From positions 1 to 40,108 of the forward strand of contig JAAMPI010000385.1 in assembly GCA_013054445.1 (NCBI GenBank): DNA of 40,108 nt. The letters run 5' to 3'. Shown piece by piece: positions 10,341 to 19,313 of this stretch. Made by a program: the position numbers and the translations under genes. The DNA comes from Cudoniella acicularis. Taxonomy: Eukaryota; Ascomycota; Leotiomycetes; Helotiales; Helotiaceae. The number at the start of each line of letters is the position of its first letter. The first letter of the stretch is position 1. Below the pieces are notes generated by a model, which was not told where the DNA came from, did no database searches, and saw nothing but the letters and a program-made list of their open reading frames with translations.

Positions 10341-12330
10341 ATGGCAACCTCCTCACTTCCAGGCCTCCAAGCCTTTGTCACGCAGATCGAGCTGCAGCCT
10401 CTCCCGTCCTTTGCAGCAGCAGATGTCTTGAACAACCCTATGGATGTGTACCATTCATATCTTGCAGAGCACTTGCAGGCGCTTGTTGAATGTGATCCGA
10501 ATCTCGTCTACAATTCCATTCAGCCTTCAAAGACAATTGAAGATGGAGACTTGGATATCGTCCTGCCTAGGTTGAAGTTGGATGGTATAAAGCCCAAAGA
10601 GCTCGCAGGCGAGCTTCTCAAACAGGTCAGTCAATTTCACTCTTTTTGCCGGAGTCAATTAAGAAAGCCGCGCGGAATCTAACGCAACTCTCTGCCAGTT
10701 TCTACCCCACCCCCTCTTCGCGGCACCCTTCAAAGATGGCATCCATATTCGATTCCTTTTCTCCACCAAAAACATTCCACGACTCCTTCTCCCCTACATC
10801 AACGACCGGAAGGCCGAGTATGGCAACTTTCCATCCCTCGGCCTACAAGCCGAGCCCGAGACTGGACAGAAAAAGGTCATCGTCGAGTTCTCGCGGCCAA
10901 ATATTGCAAGAGCGTTCACGGCCGACCACTTGAGAAGCTCGATACTTGGTGCTTTTGTCGCAAATATGCATGAAGCCATGGGCTATTCTGTGGTCAGGGT
11001 CAACTACTTAGGAGACTGGGGAAAGAACCTCGGTCTACTCGGAGTGGGCTGGCAGAAGTATGGCTCGGAAGAAATTCTCAATTATCTGTTCAGATATATA
11101 CACGACTTGTATGCCAGGATGGAAGAGGAGCTTCGGCCCGAGCAGGAGTTGAGGAAGAAGGCCCGAGATGAGGGGCAGGACACCTCGGTTCTTGAAAGCC
11201 AGGGTTTATTCGCAGAGCGGGACGCGACCTTCAAGCGAATGGAAGACGGCGAGCCAGAAGCGATTGCTTTGTGGGAAAAGCTCCGAGCTATCAGCATCGA
11301 GTATTACGTCGAGACGTATGCACGGCTCAACATCAAGTTTGACGAGTACTCAGGCGAGTCTAAAGTCAGCCTGGACTCGGAAGCCGTTGGCTTAGTCGAG
11401 TCAATGTTGAAAGAGAAGGAGATTTGGGAAGAGCAGAATGGGGCATGGGTTATTGACTTCGATAAGCATGGCGCGAAGCTCGGTACTGCGACTATACGGG
11501 ATCGCAATGGCTCCACGACGTACCTGCTCAGAGACATTGCGACTGTCTTTGACCGGCTCAAGACCCACGAGTTCGACAAGATGGTGTACGTTGTTTGCGA
11601 ACAGGACGTGCACTTCCGGCAAGTTTTCAAAGCCGTCGAGCTTATGGGTCGTCCCGACGTCTCGAGCAAATTGCAACATATTACCTTCACCAAAGCCATT
11701 GGTTCGACGTCTCACCTAGAAAATGCCCAACTGCTAGGCGACATACTCGATCAGTGCGAAAACCACATGCGTGAGGCAATAGCCACGAGCCCAGAACAGT
11801 ATCAGATTGCTAAAGACGACGATGCAGTTGCGAAGGCGATGGGGATAAATTCCCTGATTGTCCAAGAGCTGTCGTTGAGGAAGGGCGATGCCAACGGCCT
11901 CGATCTCAGCCTCTTGACCTTGTCTGAAGGCGAGACTGGCACAAACCTGCAACTTTGCTATGCAAGGCTCTGCGCAGAAATCGCCAGCCTCGGCCTGAGC
12001 CCGAGTCCGGAGGAAATTCTTGACATCGATTACTCCTCGCTCTCCGAGCCTCCCTGGTCCGAGCTCCTTCGTCTGATAGCAAGGTACCCAGACGCTACTC
12101 TCTACGCTTTCGAGAAACTGGATCCAGGCACGATTCTTGCTTTTCTCTTCCGCGTTGTCGAGGAGTTGAATGTTTGCCTTGCTATTGATGAGGCTGACAA
12201 GGAGGAGGCGGTGGGGGAAGGCTCCTCTGCGGGCTCGAAGTATGTAGCGCGAGCTGTTCTGTACGATAATGTTCGACAGGTGCTGGAGAATGGTATGAAA
12301 CTGCTTGGGACTGCTCCCATCAGCAAATGA
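10341..12330 (+). CDS. Arginyl-tRNA synthetase paralogue lacking both class I catalytic signatures
   Basis: Exons 10341-10625 and 10699-12330 (73-nt intron, CTAAC branch point) encode 638 aa, the usual length of fungal cytosolic ArgRS. The ArgRS N-terminal domain (about 1-95), catalytic Rossmann domain and C-terminal anticodon-binding domain can all be followed (VNYLGDWGKNLGLL, ESQGLFAE, FKRMEDGEPEAIALW, YARLNIKFDEYSGES, TYLLRDIATV, EQDVHFRQVFKAVELMG, VLENGMKLLG). The HIGH box, normally HAGH after SPNIAKPF, here reads TADH (residues 169-172). The KMSKS-equivalent segment, normally MSTRKG, reads GSTSHLENA (about 430-438). GPYLQYAHAR is replaced by GTNLQLCYAR. Glu158 and Asn163, equivalent by alignment to the arginine-binding Glu148 and Asn153 of yeast ArgRS, remain. 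The frame is fully open, so the gene appears maintained. I infer it cannot charge tRNA normally; its role is unknown. A canonical copy should exist elsewhere in the genome. Confidence 0.9.
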
Positions 12331-12543
12331 GTGCGTGCGTGCTGCGCTGTTCACTTCCGAGTTGAAGTTGATTTGGAACTTAAGTGTATCGATCGTTGTG
12401 GTGGAACTCTGCATTCGAAGTTTTATATATCGGGGATAAATATCTGATCAACAAATGCGATGGCGGCTCAGCCTTGCCTTTTAGCTTCTGAGCATCTCAT
12501 GTCTTCACTATCATATTAGCGTATATTTTTTGCGGTTTTTTCT

Positions 12544-13275
12544 TCAATTAAATGAGAATGATATGGGCGCTGTATTACTGTTATTTATATACAACAGAAC
12601 GATTATGACACAAGGTTGATTTGCAATTTGTTTCGGCAATGGCTGGCTTAGTTCTTCATATCCTTGCAGGACAAGCAATGTTAAAGTGAAATTCCTGCCA
12701 CGAGCTTGTGGATTTGATTTAAGGTGGTGGACTACTCGCAAATACACAACTAATAATACGATATTATACATGATAAAATACATTCTATAGAACTTTTGTA
12801 AACCAAACCAAGCAAAACTCGCGGGTCTCGACAGGAAATTTCGTGTCATTCGACAGCTCGAGGCAGAAACGCAGCATACTTTTCTCAGCCAGTAATATAA
12901 CATGGACGCAGATGACGCAGAAGGGTATATGTAGAATAAAGCCGCCTTTTTCCCGCCAGAGAGAAAGGAAATATATCGCCGAGAAGTCGAGCAGGAATTC
13001 CTGCATATAATAGGCGAAGAACGTAAGGCGTTGCAAAGCAGAAGTTGGGGCAATTTGTTCCAAAGTGCTGTGCGAACGAAGAGATATTCCGAAACCAGCC
13101 CGTCGAATATGTGAAAGATGTTGCAGCCATCGAAGAAACCCACGAAATGTGTGATCATTCCACCAGTAACCGTAACCGACAGTTGCCACCAAGGCTTTAT
13201 GTGGGGTTTTGCAGGAAGGTTTTCGGGTGGAGAGAAAGGGAGGGCGTTGGTTGTTGTTGTGAAGGGCGTTTGCAT
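12544..13275 (-). CDS. Hypothetical protein, low-confidence frame
   Basis: A frame from the ATG at 13275 gives 243 aa, opening MQTPFTTTTNALPFSPPEN. It is open further upstream only from a GTG at 13332. No domain is recognised; there are several aromatic and hydrophobic stretches (for example YFIMYNIVLLVVYL) but no clear topology. A second long frame on the same strand (13303-12785, 172 aa) overlaps it in another phase, so at most one is real. A TATA-like TTTAAATAC on the minus strand lies near 13385-13395, some 110 bp upstream of the ATG. The unusual openness in fairly AT-rich DNA is the main support. It could equally be a decayed gene. Confidence 0.3.
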   Translation of the reverse strand: MQTPFTTTTNALPFSPPENLPAKPHIKPWWQLSVTVTGGMITHFVGFFDGCNIFHIFDGLVSEYLFVRTALWNKLPQLLLCNALRSSPIICRNSCSTSRRYISFLSGGKKAALFYIYPSASSASMLYYWLRKVCCVSASSCRMTRNFLSRPASFAWFGLQKFYRMYFIMYNIVLLVVYLRVVHHLKSNPQARGRNFTLTLLVLQGYEELSQPLPKQIANQPCVIIVLLYINNSNTAPISFSFN

Positions 13276-13743
13276 ACTCGCTAACGACTTCGTTTTTGAA
13301 CATCGCACGAGGTGCAACGAGGGGTGCCGCACCCAGGACAGTTTTCGATCGCCAAAATCATGCCAGAGGCATTACATTGACACTAGTATTTAAACGTTAG
13401 CCCCCGGACACTTCTCAATTGCTTATTCTGGACTCATTACTTACACATATCCACACCCAAACAACCACCTTTTTCTTGGGTTTCGCCTTTGTTTCATTGC
13501 CCGTTAGCGATGAATTAGCTTTCTCGCCGGAATAGACGGCTTACCATGGGGGTTCCGGCGGATAACAGTAATATAAATCCCTAACAGGCCGAGAGATCCC
13601 GAGCTACCAATCCAGCAGACAGTTTTCCTCCACGTGGTTCACGGCCGCTTGGGATGCCCCACCGACAACTGCTTCGTTCTGGTACGGCAGGCGATGTCCG
13701 GTGTCGATTGGCGAATTGACAGGTCGCTTTCCTTGGAGATCCA
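13276..13743. other. Intergenic, start of a repeat-rich island
   Basis: No gene is seen. An 8-bp perfect inverted repeat, CGCCGGAA ... TTCCGGCG, spans about 13524-13557 and could form a hairpin. The rest is mixed composition. Confidence 0.4.
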
Positions 13744-13825
13744 GGATTGGGTGTTCGGGATTGAATATTCCGGTTTGAATATTCTGGATTGGATGTTCGG
13801 GATGGGATGGATATTCGGAATTGGA
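13744..13825. repeat. Degenerate minisatellite, unit about 13-18 bp
   Basis: Five to six imperfect copies of a unit resembling GATTGGATATTCGG are arranged head to tail, with ATATTC/TGTTCG cores and G/T-rich spacers. Frames across it on both strands read as short amino-acid repeats (minus strand: repeated I-P-N), which explains the small open frames here. I see no evidence that it is coding. Confidence 0.7.
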
Positions 13826-13930
13826 TTTTGAAAAACGGAACAATACAAAGGACAAAAGGTCGAGTCTCGTTAGAGCCGCTGATGATCCTGATTGGCAGCT
13901 AATAGTCTGGAGTATGGAGGATTGACGCTA

Positions 13931-13992
13931 TCGTCGTCGTCGTCGCGGGAGAATTTTTTTTCTTCTTTTTTTTTCCCTCTTCCTTTTTTTCT
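13931..13992. repeat. CGT microsatellite followed by a polypyrimidine T-rich tract
   Basis: About five copies of a CGT trinucleotide (13931-13947) are followed by a tract of almost pure T and C to about 13992. This low-complexity sequence lies directly beside the foldback element. Confidence 0.7.
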
Positions 13993-14020
13993 TTTTACGT
14001 GGGGGCTCCTTTTCCTTTAA

Positions 14021-14284
14021 CTCCCACACTGTATTACGGACACTGCTCCCATGCTAACTTCGTTTGTGCGCATTACCATTTCCTTACTCTTCCCCCTAAA
14101 TAATTGTAATTGTGGGTCCGGTGGCAGGGGTACTTTTGTATGGTAAAACGACCGTGCCAGCCTGGTTTGTATGGGACCCACAATTACAATTATTTAGGGG
14201 GGGGTAGCCGCAGGGTTGCCCCAACAGAATTTGTAAGGGAACAAGGGGTCCAAGGCTGACATGGTCCGTAATACGGTGTAGGAT
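14021..14284. mobile_element. Foldback/MITE-like element with nested inverted repeats
   Basis: The outer inverted repeats are 14020-14041 and 14264-14285 (22 bp, three mismatches; core CGTATTACGGAC on one side and TGTATTACGGAC on the other). Nested inside is a perfect 28-bp inverted repeat, 14092-14119 against 14174-14201, with a 54-nt loop. The element is flanked by TTAA on both sides (14017-14020 and 14285-14288), so the target duplication could be TTAA (piggyBac-like) or simply TA (Tc1/mariner-like). No transposase is encoded, so it would be non-autonomous. The superfamily is not settled. Confidence 0.7.
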
Positions 14285-14344
14285 TTAATTTGCCTTCAAA
14301 TATATTCCTGACCTCGTTCCCGAATAGAAATCTCCGGTATCCGC

Positions 14345-14506
14345 GATACTACCTACAGGTGGTAATAAATGTTAAATGTAGGGTGATTGTGGCGCCTATT
14401 CCGAGGCAGTCTGACCAATCACCTGGCTGGGATATCTCTTCTTGGCCTCTGATTGGGTAAATCCTATGGCGTCACTTAACATTTATTCCCCCCTGTACGG
14501 AGTATC
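14345..14506. mobile_element. Second MITE-like element with about 34-bp terminal inverted repeats
   Basis: The left end, 14345-14378, opens GATACTACCTACAGG. The right end, 14473-14506, read on the other strand, opens GATACTCCGTACAGG. They match over about 34 positions with roughly five mismatches and share AATAAATGTTAA. If the TA within GATACT is the target duplication, the element begins CTCCGTACAGG, an end type often seen in fungal Tc1/mariner-class MITEs. It is about 162 bp long and non-coding, and lies only 60 bp from the foldback element. Confidence 0.65.
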
Positions 14507-15359
14507 GTCTGGACGCAACCTGCAATTCTGCAATGCTTTAGTGCTTATCAGGAAGTCTCCGGACTCCCCATATGCACTTCGGGTATTCTCAATTGGCGGA
14601 CGGGAAGCCCCGCCGACTCCCCGTATGCGGGCGGCCGATACCGTAGCTCGCTTTCGCTGTTGTGTACTTAAAAACTCTGCTGCTGCAAAACATATGGGGT
14701 CGTCCTGAGCATCTTTGTATTTATTGTTAATGGTAATGGCAACAGGAACGTGCTTTTGTAACATGTTTCATCCTTGATGATCTGCAAATTTGTGGAATAT
14801 TGTACAATTGGAAATTAAATGAGTGACACTTGACAGCATGTACGAGAAGGAGCACTTGGACAAGTGAGGATCCGGATGATGCACCCTTCGTCGTCCTCGA
14901 GCGAGATTTCGCGGAAGTGCAGGATGATCTCACCTCATCTCAGGAGATGCTTGATCTTTGCTGACTTGCTTCCCAAGCAGCGCCGATGACTATCGGGTTC
15001 CTGAAAGAAACGAACCAGCTCAACTGATCAAATTCACCGTTGATGACGACGACCCATTAAAGAGATTCAAGAGAGCAGGAATTAACTTGAGTTGCGAGAA
15101 AGATAACACCATCTCCCACAAAATCGCCAGTGAGCAACGCTGTACAGTACTCAGTATAACTTCAATAGGAACTCGAAAAAGAGTCTCATCTCCGACGCTC
15201 GTCGTTATCTAGTAACAAGGAGCACAATCGGCGAACCAGACCGAATCCAAACACTCGAAAGGAATTCTGGTATGTGCAACGGGGTACTGTAACAGTATAC
15301 TGACACGCAAAGTCTCCGAATGAAGCCATCGCCGAAGACATGAAATCAAAACTGGTGTC
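14507..15359. other. Intergenic, no gene recognised
   Basis: Several short frames exist on both strands (14442-14708, 14483-14764, 14727-14933, 14958-15212), none with a recognisable domain or splice-consistent extension. It may be partly degraded sequence. Nothing further is supported. Confidence 0.4.
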
Positions 15360-15899
15360 CTAGATCGAACTCAAACTATTGATAACATCTTTGTACACAA
15401 CTCGAATGTCAAACGCAAAATGCGGGGTCTCCTCTGAACGATAATTGACTTGTCGAGAGCGAGAGCTCCGTAAGGTGTAGGAGGAAGGTGTGGGCATCTC
15501 AGAAGCATATCTGGTAACTGATCTGAAGTGGATGGGAGTAACAGTGGTGTAAGGTGAGGCGTGCACCATCGTCGGTCGGGTGAGTCGGGAGTTTTGTGCT
15601 AGTTCGTTGGCATCGTTGCTGAGGCAGCGAGCGAGGTTGTACGAAGTTGGGGTTGTTTGAAGAAGACTATCGAAGACAAGTGATAATCCCGGACTGGATA
15701 ACTTCTCAGCGAAGTGTAAGTGCCTTCGTGTGCAAGTGCGCTGGAGTTGTTGCCTGGAGTTGAGTGTAGAGGGTTCAAAGGACATACCTGGTGACCATGC
15801 TGGTCCAGTTTCAACTGAAGTCAAGTGGAAGAATTTCCCGCCGTCGATGAAAAAGCGAAACCGAATATATATCCAGAGCTTCGAAAGTTGAAGAGACAA
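15360..15899 (-). CDS. Hypothetical protein, low confidence
   Basis: A single uninterrupted frame of 179 codons opens MSLQLSKLWIYIRFRFF. The N-terminus is hydrophobic and basic; the rest is Ser/Thr/Arg-rich with no domain I recognise. A TTTAAATAA-like sequence on the minus strand lies about 50 bp upstream (near 15950), compatible with a promoter. Another frame on the same strand (15814-15599) overlaps it, so it may be chance. Confidence 0.25.
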   Translation of the reverse strand: MSLQLSKLWIYIRFRFFIDGGKFFHLTSVETGPAWSPGMSFEPSTLNSRQQLQRTCTRRHLHFAEKLSSPGLSLVFDSLLQTTPTSYNLARCLSNDANELAQNSRLTRPTMVHASPYTTVTPIHFRSVTRYASEMPTPSSYTLRSSRSRQVNYRSEETPHFAFDIRVVYKDVINSLSSI

Positions 15900-17161
15900 G
15901 TGTCTGTATGAACAATAAAGAAGAAGGGAGGAGCGAAAGAAGAGGTCGATTTATTTAACGGTACTACCTGAACAGGCGGGTACAGGAGACGCGGCAAATC
16001 AGAACCTAGTCAGCACCCGTAAAACGAGAACAAGTCAAACTCAGCCTCCTCCCCTTGTATCTCTTACGCTGCTAGGTCATCTGAGTTGAAAAATGATTTT
16101 GACAACCTAGAAGTTGAGCGTGAAGTTGCAAAAATAAGGCTACGGCTGACTTGATGTTGCTAGTAAACCGTCAACAGATCTTGCGAGAGTGAACAAGATC
16201 AGGTAGAAAGCACTGGAGCGTATTAGATACTCTCTGGCGCTACATTCGAATTGAGCTTCAGTGAAAGGTCAGAAGATCCAGGGTTCAGAAATATCTATGA
16301 AGGGTCTTAGGCAGCCCATTGGGCTCTGTGTTACTCGTGCCCAATGCCTAATGCCCATTTTCTAAATAAAGGGTAGCCACTACGCCCCCTGGTCAAGACA
16401 TATGCAACAGCGGGTAAGGTTAATCAAATCATGGGTAAACCCACTGTCAAGAAAGGCGGTTGCGCATGTCAGAAGTTTCCATTCGAATCCGGGACCCTTG
16501 AAGATATGCAAGACAGCCTCATTGGGGCTAACGACAGGTCTTCCGCTTGCTCTCCAATTGACCAGTCATTTCGAAGACATTCGTGGTCTCTTCGGTCAGA
16601 CTCTCATAGCTATCTCAATCATCACATTCTCTCTGAGACGGAATTGTGCTGTTGAATATGGTTCTAAAATTAGTTACGTTTGACTGTACAAATAATTTAT
16701 ATATGCTATTCTGGTTGGTGCTGCTGCAGTTTTTCAATCTATCGCCTTTCGTGTGTCTTCTTTGTTTTTGATGTAGTTATTCGGTGTGTTCAACTGTTGG
16801 CAATGCATAAGGAGGCTTGAATTTGGCAATTACCCCGCCTCGCAAGGCTTGACCGACTACGTAACGAGGCATGTGTTTGGCTCGGATTGGCGTGAATGCT
16901 AGCCTCGAAATTATTGTGGCATCCGGGGCACTCACACCATTCGTTCTTCAGCTGTGACGAAAGCCGCCTTAGAAAAAGTGCAGATTTGCGGGGAGGAGGC
17001 TCTGCGAGCGGAACTATTGGTATCAGATTCAAATTTCAGTCACACGACTATAATAATTATGACTTCCTCAATCAAATGATGAACAATTGTCTCAGATTCG
17101 GTAACTGTCCAAGGAATCTCACATTAAAATCGTAAAGATTTGCCTTTGGCTTGAATTCAAG
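15900..17161. other. Intergenic, no confident gene
   Basis: Frames at 16402-16683, 16431-16655 and 16790-17032 are short and overlap one another. The one at 16431 opens MGKPTVKKGGCACQKFPFES, faintly like the start of a GFA/CENP-V zinc domain, but no continuation with the remaining cysteines was found. The last 200 bp should hold the BTB gene promoter. Confidence 0.4.
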
Positions 17162-18406
17162 ATGTCAGCCTCGTTTCAAGAGTATGTTACATTTTCATCA
17201 CCTCACTCTTTACTCCGAGAAAATGAAAGTAATAGCTTCAATTGCTCAGTTCTAATATTTTTACGGTAGAATCCTCAATTCCAGACTCTTCAAATTCACT
17301 GTTGGAGAAGCTGTAGATGGCAAGCCATCCGAATTCTCAGTCCACGAGGACGCAATCGCCCAACTCTCGGCACCACTCCGTACCTTGACAAAGTCCAGCA
17401 CCGAGTCTCGAGCCGGCCGCGCAACATGGAAAGAGGTGAGCAAGGACACGTTTGAGCGATTTGTCCAATATGCATATACCGGGGACTATTCCATACCCAA
17501 GACCGAGAAACGGAACTTAGTCGTCCCACCCAAAGTCAACGGCTTTCATCCCAAAATCACCGCAGAGAACGGCACTTCCACTACACCATCCTCACCTGCT
17601 GCTACGAATGGGATACGAGGACGGGTCAATTCTCTTGGATCTGACGGGACAGCCACAAGTGAGGTCCGTGATGGATCTATCTCTGAAAAGTTGGAGGAAG
17701 ACGGAACTATTCTGAATTACCCCATCCCAAACAAGAAACACAAAAAGAAGAAGGCCAAGGCCGCGCTTGCAGCTAAAGAAGCCGAATTGAAAGCAGAGAA
17801 GGAGGCTAAAGACGCCGAGTTGAAAACAGAGAAGGAGTCGGTGGAGGAGCCAGAGCCAGAGCAGCAAGCAGCAGAGCCACTGCCAGCAGAACCCGAACCC
17901 GCAGAGCCAGGGCCAGAGCCAGAGCAAGTACAGACAGAGTCGACGCCACTTGCCGGACAAGAAAACCTGCCAGTGCACCACGTACTTACGGCGGACTTCA
18001 AGTCTCTCTCTTTCCCCTTACTCGCTTCCCGCGACAACTACGAAGGCACTTGCGAGCCCTCCACCGAATTCGCCAAAGACCACAGCTATTCCAACGTTTT
18101 CCTAAGCCACGCCTCCCTCTACATCTTAGGAGATGTCCAGATAATCGACAACTTGAAAGCATTGGCCTTATTCAAACTCCACAAGACTCTTTGCACCTTC
18201 GAGCTCATGAAGAAAATATTAGTGATATTACAGATCTCGCGAGATATGCATATTCGGGCGAAGATAAAGAGTTGAGTGAGAGGATTGGCGGGTTGAGGAG
18301 CCTGGTTTGTCAGTATATGGCTATACATGCGAAGGAGCTTTCTGGTGATAGTAGGTTTATGAATCTTTTGGCTGGGGGAGGACAGATTGTTAAGGATTTT
18401 TTTTAA
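17162..18406 (+). CDS. BTB/POZ domain protein with low-complexity central insert and one frameshift
   Basis: Exon 1 is 17162-17181 (MSASFQ), followed by an 88-nt intron (17182-17269; GTATGT donor, CTAAT branch) and exon 2 to 18406. The first part reads as a BTB fold: LNSRLFKFTVGE, FSVHEDAIAQLSAPLRTL, and TFERFVQYAYTGDYSI. A Lys/Glu-rich probable coiled segment (KKHKKKKAKAALAAKEAEL) and a Glu/Pro/Ala-repeat region follow (encoded at about 17740-17950), then a second BTB-like half (YSNVFLSHASLYILGDVQ, then DLARYAYSGEDK) ending IVKDFF. Near 18206 the frame shifts by one base: upstream text ends TFEL, and the continuation ENISDITDLARYAYSG lies in the next frame. No intron explains it. With one base restored the length would be 385 aa. 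Such fungal BTB proteins are mostly uncharacterised; some act as Cul3 adaptors in other organisms. Confidence 0.75.
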
Positions 18407-19313
18407 GTTTCAGTTGCAGAGGATAAATTGAGATACAGAAGGGTATATAGCGGAGATAAAATTTTAGGTCTAAGTGGAAATGGAATTTTTGCTTTGATTG
18501 TTCAATTTGGTCATATACGAAAGTGAAAGGCGTCACTGCGTCACTGCGTCCCCTCTCTCGAATGTGAAGGGGCTAAATTTGCTCCACTACTCTTTGGCCT
18601 GGACATCGACCAGTGAATATTATACCATAAAATTTTTAAAAGAACGTAAAATTAAATGAAAATACCTTGTAGAAATATTATGAGAGTAATTTCATCTAAA
18701 ATTATGTTTACAAAATGATGTCCAGTTCTCACGGTATATTCCTTAACACGTTTAGTTATTTAATTGAAGAAATTGTAATCACTGATTAAAATACAGATCA
18801 AGCAAGTGAGTTTGGCATATAATTTGAGCAGACGATTGGATAGTTGGTTAGCTCAAAAACAATAAATTGTCTGACTGAGACTACCTTTATTTCATTTACG
18901 TACGACATATCTTGGGACTTTCAGTTGACTTTCAAGAATAAATTTCGACTTGATTTATTTTGTGAGAGGGTGATGTATCTGAAAATGAGCTACTGAAATA
19001 CGAACAAGAAAGGAAAACAGTAAATAACTTTTTGCAAAAATTCGATTGGTATTTTTACTTGATTTGCACTGTATAACAAACAAAGATTACTATTCTTATA
19101 TAAATACGTCAACATCTACGCTATTAAAATACTTCATTACTTCATATCATTAGCTTTCAAGTATTTTCCCTTCATCTACCATCTATCTTTTCTTCTCAAC
19201 GTCTACGCTATCAAAACATTACATCACTTTCTAATATCAACTTCCCTTCCATCTATCTTCTACCCCTTCTTCTCAACCCTCTCCCCTTCCCCATTCCTTC
19301 CTTTTCCTCCACT
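18407..19313. other. AT-rich convergent spacer
   Basis: It lies between the 3' ends of the BTB gene and the alpha/beta hydrolase. No gene is seen. A small tandem repeat of CACTGCGT (almost three copies) is at about 18532-18551. The middle is very AT-rich, and 19180-19320 is a C/T-rich tract next to the hydrolase 3' end. Confidence 0.5.

Noticed and set aside
10341..12330. Biosynthetic gene cluster containing the ArgRS-like gene
   Set aside because: The neighbours (CorA-like, BTB, hydrolase over 7 kb away) include no core biosynthetic enzyme, so a cluster is not supported.
16431..16655. GFA/CENP-V-type zinc protein suggested by KKGGCACQKFPFES
   Set aside because: Only the first motif is present; the downstream paired cysteines of the family are not found in frame or by simple splicing.
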